64,000 bases of DNA from Apostichopus japonicus (GCF_037975245.1 NC_092578.1:18206321-18270320); one strand, 5' to 3'. Positions 1 through 12,703 are shown, numbered from the stretch's first letter. Numbers and translations are program-made. Notes: generated by a model not told the origin, from the sequence alone.

Positions 1-2627
1 ATCTTATACAGAGGTATCATAACAACGTTGTATTAATATGCCCTTGGGTATAGGTACGATTTAAAATTGATTTTATTCCATATATAAACCACCGTGTGGT
101 TTGTATTGTTTAGGAATGTGCCGTAGATTGATAAGTCGAATGTTACCACTTTATTTATCCTTGTTTGTCGAAATTACAACTTTGTATTTCGGCATTTCGA
201 CTGTTTTACCATTAATATCTTAACAACGTCCCTGCTGGGTGGCCTTATTTAACATTAGAGCTAAGCATATGAGCCTTGTAACGTCTTTATAACGGTTGTT
301 TCTGTTATTTTCCCAAAAAATACTTTAAGGCACGACGTACAAATGGTCATTTGGTTATTTAGCACCCTTTCCGCTAATTCTGTGGAATGTTGCTAAAAAT
401 ATGCCGTAAAAGTGTGTCCTCAGTGCAAGACAAAATAAATGTTTTAAAAGGGCAGAAACATTTTTGCCAAAATATTTTTTATCACGACTATACTAATATA
501 TTGTAATCCATTGACTGGGAATACAATACCCAAGACGTGACTTAACATACACGTAAGCCTACACTAAAGCGACCTTTTCAAACTACCATCTCTAAGATTT
601 ACAATAGAAACCGTTTTACATAACATAATAAGCGTAACTTAAGGCTTTCCGTCGCGTTTTGGTCTTCCTCATCTGTTTAACGTTAACCCTATACCATTTG
701 TAATTCATCTTGCCCTACATGCGTAAACCAACTTTTGAGCGTTTCAGCACGAGCGGTAATTAATGGCACGTTGATCTCGAATCCCATAGGCTGATAGATC
801 ATGTAAAGGGGGGATGTAGGGGGAGGGAGGGTCGGGGGAGGGGGGGGACGATGCAAAGCGACGCTGGGTCGTTTCTCTTATCGGAGACAATCACATATTT
901 TGTCTGTCTTTCCTTGTGGATATATACCGTCTTCTCTTAATATCGCCGTTAAAAATAACTTTTTTTTTTTTTAGGTTAATGAGTAATTTGTCGGTATGAC
1001 AGTCGCTATTGTTTTTTTTTGTGATTTTAACAATTTATAGCTCTATTTAGTTAGAGTTATTTGTCACACATTTGCACCTGAATCATGAAAACAAATGAAA
1101 GATTAGCTACAGTATTAAATGAAACGTTAAATTGAGAACGTTTAATGTTTCCGTTCCGATGGTAATGTAACAGAGAAGTTATAAGAATTCAATTAGCGTT
1201 GGCAGTTGAGCTTATCGCCATAAATTTTGACATCTATAAACATCCTTTCTAATAATGATGGTTTATCATTGCAAATAAACATTTATACGCCACTGTAGTT
1301 TGGTCACAGTATATATATATTTCCGAAGAATTTCGACCGGCTCGGAATTAGGTAGCCTGCAGGGAAGTATATTGTAACGTATGGAGTTGTATAAATATAT
1401 ATGTTCTTTTAGTGTGTCACATGAAGACAAGACTTGCGTTATGTACGACCTGCTTTCGCGCCAAAAGGTAAAGAAAGAGAATACATATGACCTGGTTATT
1501 TTGTAAGATTAACTTTAATCTATATCGCAGTCATAAATGAGATTTCTTTCAAGTTAAAGTTACAACGTGCCCCAGTTCGTTTTGTTGTTTACAATTGGCA
1601 TTTGTGTTAACGTAAAAATTTGTTTTCATTTTCTTATCAGTTGGTAAAAATTTGGTCTCGTTATCAACATCACCCAAATTGACAAAGATTATTGATTGTT
1701 GAATTAAAAGCTTACGGTGAACGGATGGAAAGTTGTCCATCGGTTTGTATCTCCATAGCAACCTAAGATTTTCAATTTGAATCTCCCTGAAAGGAAACAT
1801 GCGGCATGATATTTGTCTTATCAATTTAGTACTCAAAATCGTATGTTAATCATGTCAATTCTCTACCAATATATATCACTTGTCATGTAAACAAAGAATT
1901 GTGCTTTTCATGACTGATTGAGCAGTTTTTGACACAACAACAAATGGCAATAAATAGAACGCTTTTGTGTCGTCCAGCCATTGCTAGTTACAGATGCACA
2001 TGGATTTTTAACAATGTTTATAAATCATACATCTTTTTTTTTAAATCCTTGTGATAATCAAAGAAGAAGCTCTTGTATAGATTAAAGCCCTGAGCAGGCA
2101 TTTACTGGTTAAATTTCCGATCGCTATTCATGTTAGATGTGAGTCTTTTTGATTGATTACTATCGAAGACAGCAATGAATATAACTATATCTGATGCTGC
2201 ATCCCTATAGGGTTAACATATCTATAGCAACGATGATTTTAGAACATTCTGGAACTTTTTTTACTACAAATCGCATTCTTAACTATCCGTACCATTGGAC
2301 ACTACAGATAATGTAGTCGCAAATTGCAGATTTAAACAACACATTCTCTCCACATTTCAATGAAGTTATTACGCTAATATAAAAAAATCTAAATGGTAAG
2401 TTAGGGAGTAAGTACACATAATTGAATTTCGGAAGAATTTCTTTTTGCTTTTGCATAAACAGTTGAATTTTCTCACAAAACTAAACAAAACATCAATTGA
2501 ATATATGATATTGTTCAATAATCACCTACTTTGAGGTTAAATAACCCAAATATCGATATTTTGGAACATTTCAGAGATAAATTAAGGGACAACAATCCAC
2601 TTAAACCGCTTATATACTCAAAGTACC
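1..2627. other. No gene seen; AT-rich non-coding
   Basis: I see no convincing exon here. The stretch holds AT-rich unique-looking sequence, short poly-T runs near 960 and 1010, and one strongly G-rich segment near 808-848 that is listed separately. The minus-strand open stretch at 1549-1836 has no recognisable domain and no supporting splice or poly-A context, so I treat it as chance. Confidence 0.6.
808..848 (+). repeat. G-rich tract, possible G-quadruplex
   Basis: Several runs of three or more G (GGGGGG, GGGGG, GGG, GGG, GGGGG, GGGGGGGG) lie within about 40 bases, separated by one to six bases. This spacing fits the classical four-run G-quadruplex pattern. Whether it folds in the cell cannot be seen from sequence. 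Polymerase slippage during sequencing or assembly could also have altered the run lengths. Confidence 0.5.
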
Positions 2628-2830
2628 AGCCAGTTGGGACAGTTTTGTAAGGCTAATACCTCTCCAAACTGTCCTCCCATGCTTCAAAGCACTGGTATTG
2701 ACAGTACAAACAGTTCCTAACCTCTATCTGATAGAAACATGATATTCATACTGCTCGTACTGACACTACGAGTGCTCTGAAGCAGGACATGACACTACAG
2801 TATAACAAAATAATTTGTCCCAACTAGGTG
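2628..2830. mobile_element. Fold-back (MITE-like) element
   Basis: The ends carry a perfect 10-base inverted repeat: AGTTGGGACA at 2632-2641 and TGTCCCAACT at 2816-2825. A second, nested inverted pair lies inside: TGCTTCAAAGCACT near 2680 and AGTGCTCTGAAGCA near 2770, which match as reverse complements with one mismatch. Between these pairs the arms stay alignable with indels, for example a GACAGTAC segment on the left facing GTACTGAC on the right. The whole therefore folds as one imperfect hairpin of about 200 bases. This is typical of a non-autonomous DNA transposon or fold-back element. I found no clear target duplication, so the exact ends are uncertain, and no second copy was seen in the window. 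Confidence 0.55.
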
Positions 2831-3647
2831 CACATTTCACGAAGAAAGGTCACTTACAGCCTCACACCAAGTCTAAGTTTTTTTAAAGCCAAAAAGTCGG
2901 CCAGTTTTCATATACCAGACAGTATTTTGATGGTGAAATTCTGTATTGATATTTGTGATGTTTTCAAGCTAGAAATCTTCAAATGAGACAAGTTCATCAT
3001 ACCGTATACCTCAGTAAGATACATTGTAACTACGTTGGTTAAAAACATACTGATGTTGCCGCATGCCGAATTGATCAATTGATAAAGGTCGTAGCTTTCT
3101 AACACTAGCCTACTGCAAAATCAGCAATATGAGCCTATACTGTTAACACTGATAAACGTCGATATACACGTAGGCAAATCAAACGTAACATTTACTATAT
3201 GCCAATGTTTATCAAAGACGCCTTCCCTCTCTCCGTGGATTGAAAATGCTTTCGCAAATGCTATTTGTTTAGGCATTAAATGCTAGAAGCTGAAAGCTAA
3301 CAAGAATCTTAAGGGCTTTCTAAATTGCACCAACATCAGGTAGATCGGAATGACACGTGACTTCATGTCAACTGTATTATGTTACTAACGTCTTATTTTC
3401 ATGATGTTAGCTCAGTTTGAATTCTTTCTCTTTGTTTTTTTCTTTGTCCCCTTTTGAATGATAAACATCGAATGTAATATTTTGCCTGTCAGTTTTGTCT
3501 GATTGCTTTCGATATATATGGTTTGCAGTTTGTGTGTCGATGTTGTCAGGTGTAGATGATATATTACTAAGAGGGTGACATGGAAAACACGCACGCAAGT
3601 AATTGAAATCCACACTGCATTAACTTGTGCGGAGGTTGACAGCCTAT

Positions 3648-3681
<34 letters not shown>

Positions 3682-3694
3682 GAAAATCGTAATC

Positions 3695-3738
<44 letters not shown>

Positions 3739-4768
3739 ATGAACTGGTGTCATTATATTCCAGTATGTTCCTGTTTGAAACCTCCTCCAACGTAGATCGT
3801 TGTGATAAATTCATCTAGGTTTGCTCGATTTCAAGTATAAGCAAGCCTCTCTATGTAAACATACAAGACATCCCCTTTTTCGTTAGAATCCAGACGGTTT
3901 TTTTTTCTTCCTTTTTTTCCTTCAAGTTTGGAGACTATTTTTTGCCTCATTGACGACAGATGTGCAGTTTATTTACATTGAAAAATTGAAGACACGATCA
4001 CCGGATCACATGTCAGTTAAACTAAGGCAAAAAACAAGCCATTTCTTTATTTTCTTTATTAACACTCCACCTCCTCTTGAAGGGCAATGGAAAAAAAAAA
4101 CACATTAAATCAATCAACTTTAGCAGATCAATCTTAACCGGAAGTCCTGTGAGCCGCAAGTGTTTTAATTTCACTGTACATCACTCTAACCAAGAACGCA
4201 GTTTTAATATATGGTTTGGAATATACCTTACCCAACAGTCTACAATCTGTTTTTAACTATATATATTTCATAATAATAATAATAATAAAAATAATAACGT
4301 CATTGATCGTTTTTAGAATTCTCTTATTGGATTTCAAGGATGAGTGGGTTGCTGTGATAAGGTATTCATCCATGCGCATTAAATAAAACCCAAGCTCTTT
4401 ACGTATTAGCCATGTCAAGCGTAACCAACTTATAGCATAGCAGTATATATGTTGGTCGTTTTATTATTAATTCCCAGAACTTTGAACTATATATTCATTC
4501 CCAGTAAAAATCAATCTTTATAGAACATGTAAATTAGCTATTCTTATTACATATTCATGAAGTAGGCGTGGATATATAAAACATCAGTTAAATGTAAACA
4601 AAGAATGTTAAACTAAGTCAATAAGCAATGCATATTTCTTATTTATCATGCTTTTTGTGTATTTTCTGCACTCGACAAATGTGAATGTGCTTAATGTTCG
4701 TTTATTGTAGTTGTTTGCGTGTAAAACGTAAAGAGATTGCACTAGAACACGTTAACACCCACTTACCA
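2831..4768. other. No gene seen; simple repeats
   Basis: Apart from the AT microsatellite at about 3650-3736 and a short (ATA)n run near 4268-4292, nothing stands out. Minus-strand open stretches at 3407-3753 run through the AT microsatellite and read as alternating Y/I, so they are not genes. Confidence 0.55.
3650..3736. repeat. (AT)n microsatellite, two blocks
   Basis: Two pure TA-dinucleotide blocks (about 3650-3678 and 3697-3736) are separated by an 18-base spacer containing AAATGAAAATCGTAATC. Exact lengths are likely to vary between individuals and may be collapsed in the assembly. Confidence 0.95.
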
Positions 4769-4778
4769 CTATAAATAG
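4769..4778 (+). promoter_or_regulatory. TATA-like box
   Basis: CTATAAATAG matches the metazoan TATA consensus and is followed by GC-containing sequence. It lies about 100 bases upstream of the candidate exon at 4875-5042. If used, initiation would fall near 4800. In AT-rich DNA such matches are common, so this is only a suggestion. The exon's strong 3' splice site argues that the exon is internal and not a first exon. Confidence 0.2.
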
Positions 4779-4874
4779 CTGAGGGAATAATTATCAACAA
4801 TTCTCCATCTTTAAACGATTACGCGCTTGTTGATGTTGATTGTATGACTGTCCTGTGTGCTCTTCAATATACAG

Positions 4875-5042
4875 ACAACTAAATGGAATCCACGGAGGAA
4901 GTGTTTCCCGGTGGATATCGCTGCAGTGACGTCGCGGAAACTCTGTTATGAACCGAGAGTCCTGCAGCCACCGGATGACTTTCTAAATAAGTTGTGCAGG
5001 GACAGACAGACAGCTCGAGCAGACAGCAATATCATCTACATT
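4875..5042 (+). CDS. Candidate internal coding exon, unknown protein
   Basis: A 168-base segment (exactly 56 codons) lies between a good 3' splice site, a pyrimidine-biased run ending in ATACAG at 4874, and a consensus 5' splice site, GTAAGT at 5043. Only one frame stays open through the segment. It gives a 56-residue peptide starting TTKWNPRRKCFP and ending ADSNIIYI, phase 0 at both ends. The segment is visibly richer in G+C than its flanks (local runs such as GACGTCGCGG), which supports coding or regulatory constraint. I do not recognise the peptide and see no catalytic motif, signal peptide or membrane segment. It is rich in Arg/Lys and has three Cys. No partner exon was identified nearby. 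It could instead be a 5' UTR or non-coding RNA exon, or a chance open stretch. Confidence 0.35.
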
Positions 5043-5129
5043 GTAAGTAATTGCTATTCCTTTGTGAGAGTTTTCCCGCTCTTTTTCGTTTTTCCCTTTT
5101 ACTTCTCCGCTGTGTGATATGGAGATAAC

Positions 5130-5436
5130 CAGCCGATTCACACAGAGATAACAGTAACTACTTTAAATCTAAAGTTTTGTACCACAGTTAATACTGGATC
5201 GTGCTGACAAATCTGATAAATCGGTAGCATGTGCTATTTAGTTCACAGTAAGAACTGAGGATATTTGTAATTCCAACAAATCCCAAACATATGGATTTGA
5301 TGGAATTACACATATCCTTAGTTCTTACTGTAATCCTAATTGCACATGCTACCGAATTATAGCACGATCCAGTTTTTACTGTGGTACAAAACTGTAAGAT
5401 TTACAGTAGTAACTGCGTTCTCTATGTGTATTGGGT
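5130..5436. mobile_element. Palindromic hairpin MITE, copy 1 (complete)
   Basis: The element is a near-perfect palindrome over its whole length. The left end CAGCCGATTCACACAGAGA matches the reverse complement of the right end (CACCCAATACACATAGAGA). Inner blocks GTTTTGTACCACAG, GGATCGTGCT, GGTAGCATGTGC and CAGTAAGAACTGAGGATAT recur inverted in the right half, with the centre near 5285. It is flanked by GAGATAAC at 5122-5129 and again at 5437-5444, an 8-bp target duplication (or 7 bp if the last G belongs to the element). There is no coding capacity. Three further copies in this window (29849-30160, 35562-35741, 62063-62299) confirm a dispersed family. A duplication of this length fits hAT-type transposition, but the superfamily is not proven. 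Transcription would give a long double-stranded hairpin. Confidence 0.88.
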
Positions 5437-5444
5437 GAGATAAC

Positions 5445-6214
5445 AAGCCCCCAAAAAAGCTAAAGAAATTCACAACTGCAGGATGCCATCTTAAATTAAA
5501 CTTTCTTGTTCATCAACTTTTTTTTCTATGGCAGTAAGAGAGTGTTAAACGTCAATGTATAGCTATTTTTAGCCCCTCGAAAGAGCCGAAGCGAGAGAAA
5601 TCTAACACAGTCGCCACCGACACAACAAATATATAATCATTACCAACGTTATATACGTATTTATGCTACAAATATCGAAATTCATTGGTCACGTCAAAAA
5701 TAGAGAATTTCCTTAATTGAAGAGCTACATTGTAGATGCTTCTTTGCAATTATTTTGTTTTCATTTCTGTGCATTTTTGTAATATATTGCAAAGAATACC
5801 TGATACCTAATAGATTTTATTATCAACAGACTATTCTGTTTATAAACCTTTTTGGCGAATCCCCCTAAAATAAATCAGTACCTCAATATCGCGATACACC
5901 TTGAAGAGAGCTTTATAGAGGATTCGAGGAGATGTTTGGCAAATGAGTATTTGTCGTGAGTAGTGATTTACAAAGGTTTTTTCTGCTGTATCAAAGCCAT
6001 CGACAATGGATTGGTTTGCCGAAAGATAAAGTTTTCGCAATCTCAATAAAACACGTACGTCGCGGGTATGACGCATGGTCAATATTCATTCGCAAAACAT
6101 TTTTTTTTTCAGAGAGAAGTGCAATGAGGCGCAAGCGGCGCATTGGATGCGTGCAGAATAAAGTAGACATACATCTGAACATCAATGTAACCTATATATG
6201 AATGTATACATTCA
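5445..6214. other. No gene seen
   Basis: AT-rich sequence without recognisable features. The overlapping small open stretches on both strands (5840-6201) show no domain and no splice context. Confidence 0.5.
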
Positions 6215-6580
6215 TGTTTCGTTACATAGTATATACCTTAAAGAGTGTTCATTATAATAGGCGGTTACAACTGTTGAATCTCACCACACTGGGGCTTAGG
6301 AGGTTACGTGGGGACTTGATTCAGGTTTTCAAGATTGTGTATGGTTTTGACAATTTATCCTTCACTGATATTTTTCATGTTTGCTAATAGTAGTTGTACC
6401 AGAGATCATTGTCTTAAACTTCAAAAGGCACAAAGTAGGATTAATATTCGGCATAACTTTTTCTGTAATAGGGTTGTGAATGAGTGGAACGGTTTGCCTG
6501 AGAAAGTTGTACTTGCAAGTAGTGTAAATGGGTTTAAGAATGCTTTGGACAAGCACTTTAAGCATTGTAATCAGGTCTGA
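6215..6580 (+). pseudogene. LINE reverse transcriptase C-terminal tail, frameshifted
   Basis: Two overlapping frames together encode the C-terminal tail typical of CR1/L2/Rex-like non-LTR retrotransposon ORF2. The first frame reads LNLTTLGLRRLRGDLIQVFK then IVYGFDNLSFTDIF. About 6375 the reading shifts by one base and continues TRDHCLKLQKAQSRINIRH, then NFFCNRVVNEWNGLPEKVV and a final SSVNGFKNALDKHFK before a stop near 6578. This order (TTL..RR.RGDLI..FK, then TR.H..KL..., then FF.NRVV..WN.LP..VV, then S...FK..LD) is characteristic of the post-catalytic RT tail. The catalytic YADD region, the thumb and the endonuclease are absent: upstream sequence before about 6200 shows no RT similarity. 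It is a 5'-truncated, inactive copy, as expected of LINE insertions. The frameshift sits in a T-run (GATATTTTTCATG). Confidence 0.8.
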
Positions 6581-6666
6581 GTGTTTGTGTCTTCAGTTTT
6601 TTTTTGTTCTCTCCTATAGGGTCCTTGTTGGGGACTTGGTATTATATTCAGTAAACAAATACAATA
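6581..6666 (+). mobile_element. 3' UTR of the truncated LINE
   Basis: Directly after the RT stop, a short non-coding tail runs through a poly-T run and a GGGACTTGGTATTATA segment to CAGTAAACAAATACAA. This resembles the A-rich 3' ends seen on CR1-like elements. The precise end and any target duplication could not be fixed. Confidence 0.45.
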
Positions 6667-9600
6667 TTTCATTATGTATGTAGTATAGGGCTTATAATGT
6701 AACTTATATGATATTATCCTTTACAAACTCAATCTTTCGCGCGCAAAGCGTATACGAATTTGGACTATATATAATTCGTCATACTTTGTCAAATAGTCCT
6801 TAAGCAGCATTTCATATGCCTAGGAGTTGCTTTCGAGATTTCCTTTTACGTAAACAATTTGTACTAAGTAAGGGTTTATGCTGAATTTTTCAACTCTTAA
6901 TAGTAAGTGTTCGGTTATTATAAGCATATGCATATATGCTGCTGTAATACATGGCATAAACTTCAAATGTGACAGGAAGCATACGGGGTCTATGTTATAC
7001 GTTAGACGCATAGATCTATGGTTTAAAATTAAAAGAAGAAAACTTACAATATTTTCCTATATTGGTTCGATAGAACTGACATTTACCGGAACCAAACGTT
7101 TTAAAAAACCGAAGAGATTATTACGTCTGGTTGTGAGGTGTATGTGCTAGCAATCTTAGCGGTACGGGAAGAGATTCCGGTGTTGTAGGGGGTGGGGGGG
7201 GGGTGAGGGGTAATTATCATGTCAAACTACCCTACACTCAACCAAATCTCGAGTTAGGGACAAAATACTGAGATGGGTGTTTCAACTACCAATGTGGAAT
7301 ATTTTTCTCTTAAGGAAATCGAGTTAAAATTGTCTGCCAGTCTAACAAGTTACACATGAATCGTCGGACTGTACAAACAAATGTTTGAAATGAAAGATAC
7401 AGGCGATAAGGGAGATATACTAATAAAACAACCCAATGTCCCTTTAAATAAATGTCATACGTCATATGGTCGAGTCTGGTTTCTTCCCGCCTCTTAGATC
7501 CTTGTATAATGAATGTATGGACACGATGTTCGTCGGACGCTTCGAAGAACGCCTACAGGTTGGCACACTGCATAGTGTTAAAGGAATTGGACAAGATATA
7601 AGACCTTATTCAAAATAGCTTTTGTTATCAGATGTTAAAAAATCCGAATAAAGTTATTAAGGCAACCATTGGATGGAGTATTCTCCTCCCGTCACCCCCC
7701 CCCCCCTCCATCTCCTTACCACCTCCGAGTCGGTAGTCCAATGAAAAATAAGAATTATGAATTGTTATGACTACATATCTTGAATTTTATGGGTGCAAAT
7801 AGAAAACCGAAGGCCCACAAAAGGTTTTTGCAATTTTGGGGGTCTTTTAAGTGAATAATTAGATTGATCTTAAAATATATTGCTCACTCCACCCTATCAG
7901 TGATATACAATCGCCAGTGTGTATATTATTGGTTTTTACGGGGTTTTTTTGTGTGTGTTCTGTTTTAAGTTTTCACGTGCTTGAAGAATCAGAAGAAATG
8001 ATCTATGGTACATAACATATCGCTTTAAAGAAAGCTATTTGGCTTGCAGGAAGACTATAGTTAGCACCTCAGTGACATTCCAAGACGGCTGTATCGTATG
8101 TTAGCCGGACGTGCCTGCGAATAAAGTTACTGAACGAGCCAGTCTAAATTTAAGCAACAAAAACAAGTAAAAATCACAGAGAATTATAAACGTATCTAGC
8201 TTTATGCACCTCGAAAATACGTTAATTTAAAAAAAAAAGTTTATGTCAAAATTTAAAAAAAAAATCCCATATTACCCAAAACTAGTGTATCCTATTTTAA
8301 TTTGTTATCTCATTCTATAGATTTAACAAAATAAATCGATTACGCTGTAGGATTGAAGACCAGAAGACCGGATGTTTTTTCTCCTAACGGATGTTCTTTA
8401 CCGTGCGGCATATAGTAGTCATAGTCGGTTATCATTAGCACGGTACATTTCATCTTTGTCCTAAAGGAGGCATGATTCTACTATTGTCACTCTTGGTCTG
8501 TTTAGTGAATGTATAGACACCATTTTTTTTATAATTCAAAGTATTAAGAAAAGCCTTGCCCCCGAATAAAGCCCCACATGTCAGTTTTTCAATGACCATT
8601 GAATTTCTTCTTTAATCTAGCAGACCCGCTTCTGGTCATCTTGTCGAACCCTTTTAAATAAAGGCTGTTGGCGATCCGCATATAAGACCATCGGCAACCA
8701 ACCTAGTTAAATTTGGTCTGCGAGGGTATAGTTTAGTTTTGCTAGAGTACATATAGCGAGAAACAAAGGGGTAAAATGGGATGGAGAAACTCAAATTAGC
8801 AGACAGTTTATTCAATATTCTTTCCCTCCCTAATTCCTGAAACCATTTAAAAGACGAAGAATTATAGAGGGATCCGGATGATGACTTTAGGCTTATAGTG
8901 AAATACTGTTCTATTTCATAAAACTCACATTTAACGTTTCTCGACCTACATATTACATTTGACTAAAAACAAAGGGTAGGAGTAGGGTTATTCAAAATTA
9001 TAATATATAATGTAAAGTGTTACGTCACTATCAGCTGACTTTATCATATTAAGGAGCCTTCCGGAGGGGAAATGATTTGATATTGTCTGACAGTCGCTGT
9101 GTTATGCATGTACCATGTATGGTTTAGCCTATACCCCCAAAAGATATGTACAGCCTACCTAAGAAAACCTCTTAAATTTAAAATGGCGTTTTCTAAAAAA
9201 AACTATTAAAAATTATTAAAAATCTGTTAAAAACTATTAATCATTTTTGAAAGGAAAATGAAAATAACTATTTGAAAACCAAAACGCAGCCTACAAGTGA
9301 ACATTTTCGTCTTGATATAAAACGATTTAAGAAACCTAAATTTATTATTATATTTTGTTGTTGTAATATTCGGTCCGATTCTTCATGATAATTAAAGATA
9401 CTTCTATATAAAACACATCTTGGAGGTCAGGCTTGAAGAAACTGCATTTTTGATATCATGTATATATATTAATATATATTTTTTGTTATAAAATTAACTT
9501 CCACCATATATACACTGACTTATATATGTACAGCGAAATGTTCTTCATTAACAATCTATACATTAGGTTTTGCAGCACAAAAGTTTGATCTCAACTTCAG

Positions 9601-10691
9601 AGAAAAGTATTGCTTTCAATCACAATAATTACTACCCACTTTTCTTTTCTTTAAATTAAAATTGGCCTTTAGCCAGACACTTCCCGTGTGAGAAAGTGCT
9701 GGAAGCCTATAGGTTAACAAATAAAGTAACGTTCCCTTCTTGAGGTATTAAGGATAAGGCATGTCGGGGCTATTGCAAAAAGAAAAAAAAATGAAAAAAA
9801 AAGCTAGCAATAATAAGTATCAGCACAACTGCGGACACTTTATTATCACCACAGAGTTTACATATAGCGTTACGTATATAGTCTATATCAACTACTTATC
9901 AGTGTTAATTTTACTCGATTTATTATACTCTCGCTTTATGTCTCAGACTGTCTCAAAATTGTTCAATTATCGCAGAAATCGTCGCAAAACCGCCTGTGGA
10001 GTTCTAACTCATTACGTAATTACAATTAAATGACGTGACGGTTTGTTAATTGATGGATTGTTTTTCTTCTACTTATCAAGGGACTATAGTGAATTCTCAT
10101 TACAAAAAATGGAATAGAAAGAGAGAGAAATAGAGAAAAACTAACAGAGATTTACTCCGAGCTGATGAAACCTTTATAAATACTGGCAACTCGTTTCATT
10201 AATAATATCTAAATCTGTCAATCTTTTGAAAAATAATATAAAAAAATATACAGGGGAATAATAAACTTCAAAATCATCTATCAGTCACAATGCTTTATAA
10301 GTTTATTGTTCTGTAAATCACACTTAATAATACATAGATGATGGATTCGATAAAAATGAGATCGCAAATCTCGTGTATATATAGAAGAAATCTATTTGAA
10401 GGGAGGAATCATGATATTGGTGTATACAAAAAATCCCCCAATAACTTTGCAAAATATCTCCATTGAATCAAAGTTCGTCATCGAGAATTCCGAGTCCGTG
10501 TATTGTCAAAACGCATATTAAGGACTGTGACTATACCGCATCGATTGTTGTGGCATCACTTTTATGTAATTATGTTAGTAATATGTAACCGCACTATAGG
10601 CTATGTTTGTCATCCATACGATCTTTAGCGAATTTTTCTTCGATGTGGTATAAAGAATCACAAGAGCCACCTATTAATGTATTGTATTGAG

Positions 10692-10693
<2 letters not shown>
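6667..10693. other. No gene seen; AT-rich with G/C runs
   Basis: Four kilobases with no exon-like segment. It contains a G-run near 7186-7204, a C-run near 7695-7709, poly-A runs near 8228 and 8257, and AT-rich stretches near 9470. Open stretches at 6878-7150 and 9761-10033 have no recognisable domain. Confidence 0.55.

Positions 10694-10759
<66 letters not shown>
10694..10759. repeat. (AT)n microsatellite
   Basis: An uninterrupted TA-dinucleotide tract of about 66 bases. The open stretch read through it on the minus strand is a repeat artefact. Confidence 0.95.
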
Positions 10760-10761
<2 letters not shown>

Positions 10762-12703
10762 GGCAACTAAATGTTCAGTGGCAAAGATGAAAATTCTGAT
10801 CAGACCCATCCTTTATAAGATCATGACCTACCAGAAAAGATTTTACTTAGTTCTGGAATTAACTGTGAAAAGAAAAATTGAAGAACTTTGCATAATAATT
10901 ATGTTACCAAGAGAACTGATACCCATTTGCTCTTGGTTCTGATGGCACTGCAAAATCTTTATTTGGTTTCGGTTTAGGTTTAGGGATCGTCGCAGTATCT
11001 ACTTGTTATTGACTATTGCAAATGTTCATGCGTCCACATCATGGAGAGACATATTACATATCAACTTGGACAAGATTTAATTATCCTCAGGTTCTTCTTA
11101 GACTCACTAGGCCATGCACGAAAGAATTTTGGCACATGTTATTTCCAAGCATCCTTTTCCGAACACGTTAAACGATTAAGTCCCTCGCGGCATTTGCGTG
11201 CAGCTCCCTGCTAAGACTATTGCCGTGCTTGTGAAAACCAAGACAGTTTGTCCCTCACATGCGTGGCACAGAAACACATATACAACGCATCTTGAAGATG
11301 CTATATGATGTTAATTGCAAAACGAACATCGTGGTAGTATAGTGTCTCGTCGGCGGTGGACAACGAACATCTTCTCATCAAGCACGTTTACATGCATATT
11401 TAAGATTGCTGACCCGTTTACCCCACACTGGCAGTATTTTGTGGGTGATTGGAACATTAAAACAAAAAATGCAATATTTCCTTAATGGAATACTTTTTTT
11501 CTTTGCTGTTTGTTGAAGTTGGCTGGGTTTGCGTTTTCCATGCATGCTCATACTGGCCTTCCCTTTAAACTCCAACAGTTAACCATTCCTTCACGATGTC
11601 TCCTGTGAAGTCCCCAGGTGATGAATTCCACCTATATACGTTTAATACTGCGTTGCAAAGCGTTGACCTACATACGGTTATATATTCAATAATTGCTCTT
11701 AGAGAGCCGTCAACAAGTCATATTTCATCAAGCGATTGAACATAATATCGTACAGCGAGACTCATCTATATATGATGAGACGCTATTAATGAGTACCATA
11801 AAATGAGTACCACTATAGTACCATAGCAGTCGGACTGGCAGTGAGTCTGTACTCCATTTCTCGGTACTCATTCTCTTATTATAACATCATTGATGGTGTT
11901 TTGTACCCGTCCCTTGCATAATAATAAACTTGAAGTCGTAAAAAGGAGAATTATATTTGATTTCGTACTCATTTTGTTGTACTCGCAGTATATCTCTGCT
12001 TGATCGAATTAAAAAATGGATCAAAGGCTGGACCGTTACAAATACTAGTCTAGTTTATCTTTAAGATCAAATGACAAATGACAAAATAAAATAAATAAAG
12101 ACTTTTACTATAATAAAATAGGAATAAACATTTCTTCGACATTCCTGGCGTTTTGAAGCCATTTGCAAGTTTTCTTTGGTACGGTACCTATTTAACAAGT
12201 GTGCGTGTGCATTTTTTGGGGATTTTTACTTTGCTATGTTGACTTTTAATTATCCATGACGTAATTATTGATAAAAGAAGGCACAGTTTAAACGCATCAA
12301 ACCGCATCAAATGAAGTATAATAAGTTCTTTCTTGGTCGATATTGAAATATCCAATACGTCCGTTAGCTCAAAACGTTCGCCGTGTGTATACTGCCTATC
12401 GGTGTTAGTATTATAGACGGTTAAGTACCATAATGCAAGACAATGAAAATGACCTATTTAAAGCCCCACTAATAGTTTTCAATAAATAAAAAAAAACTAT
12501 AAGCTTCAGATATCCATTACTAATGAGTTTAAGACTGTCCGGGGGTAAATGATTCGTCTGGGAATGATTGTATCTTTGCAAATCGTTCGGTTGATATGAT
12601 TATTAGGTCAATTTACGTCACAACGTTCCACATTGTTACCTCAACTAAAGTGACAGCCTCAAAATCGATCTTGCAACATGGTTAATTATTAACGTGCAGA
12701 CTG

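Noticed and set aside
10966-10984. Telomere-like GGTTTAGGTTTAGGG
   Set aside because: Only two and a half units; far too short to call an interstitial telomere.
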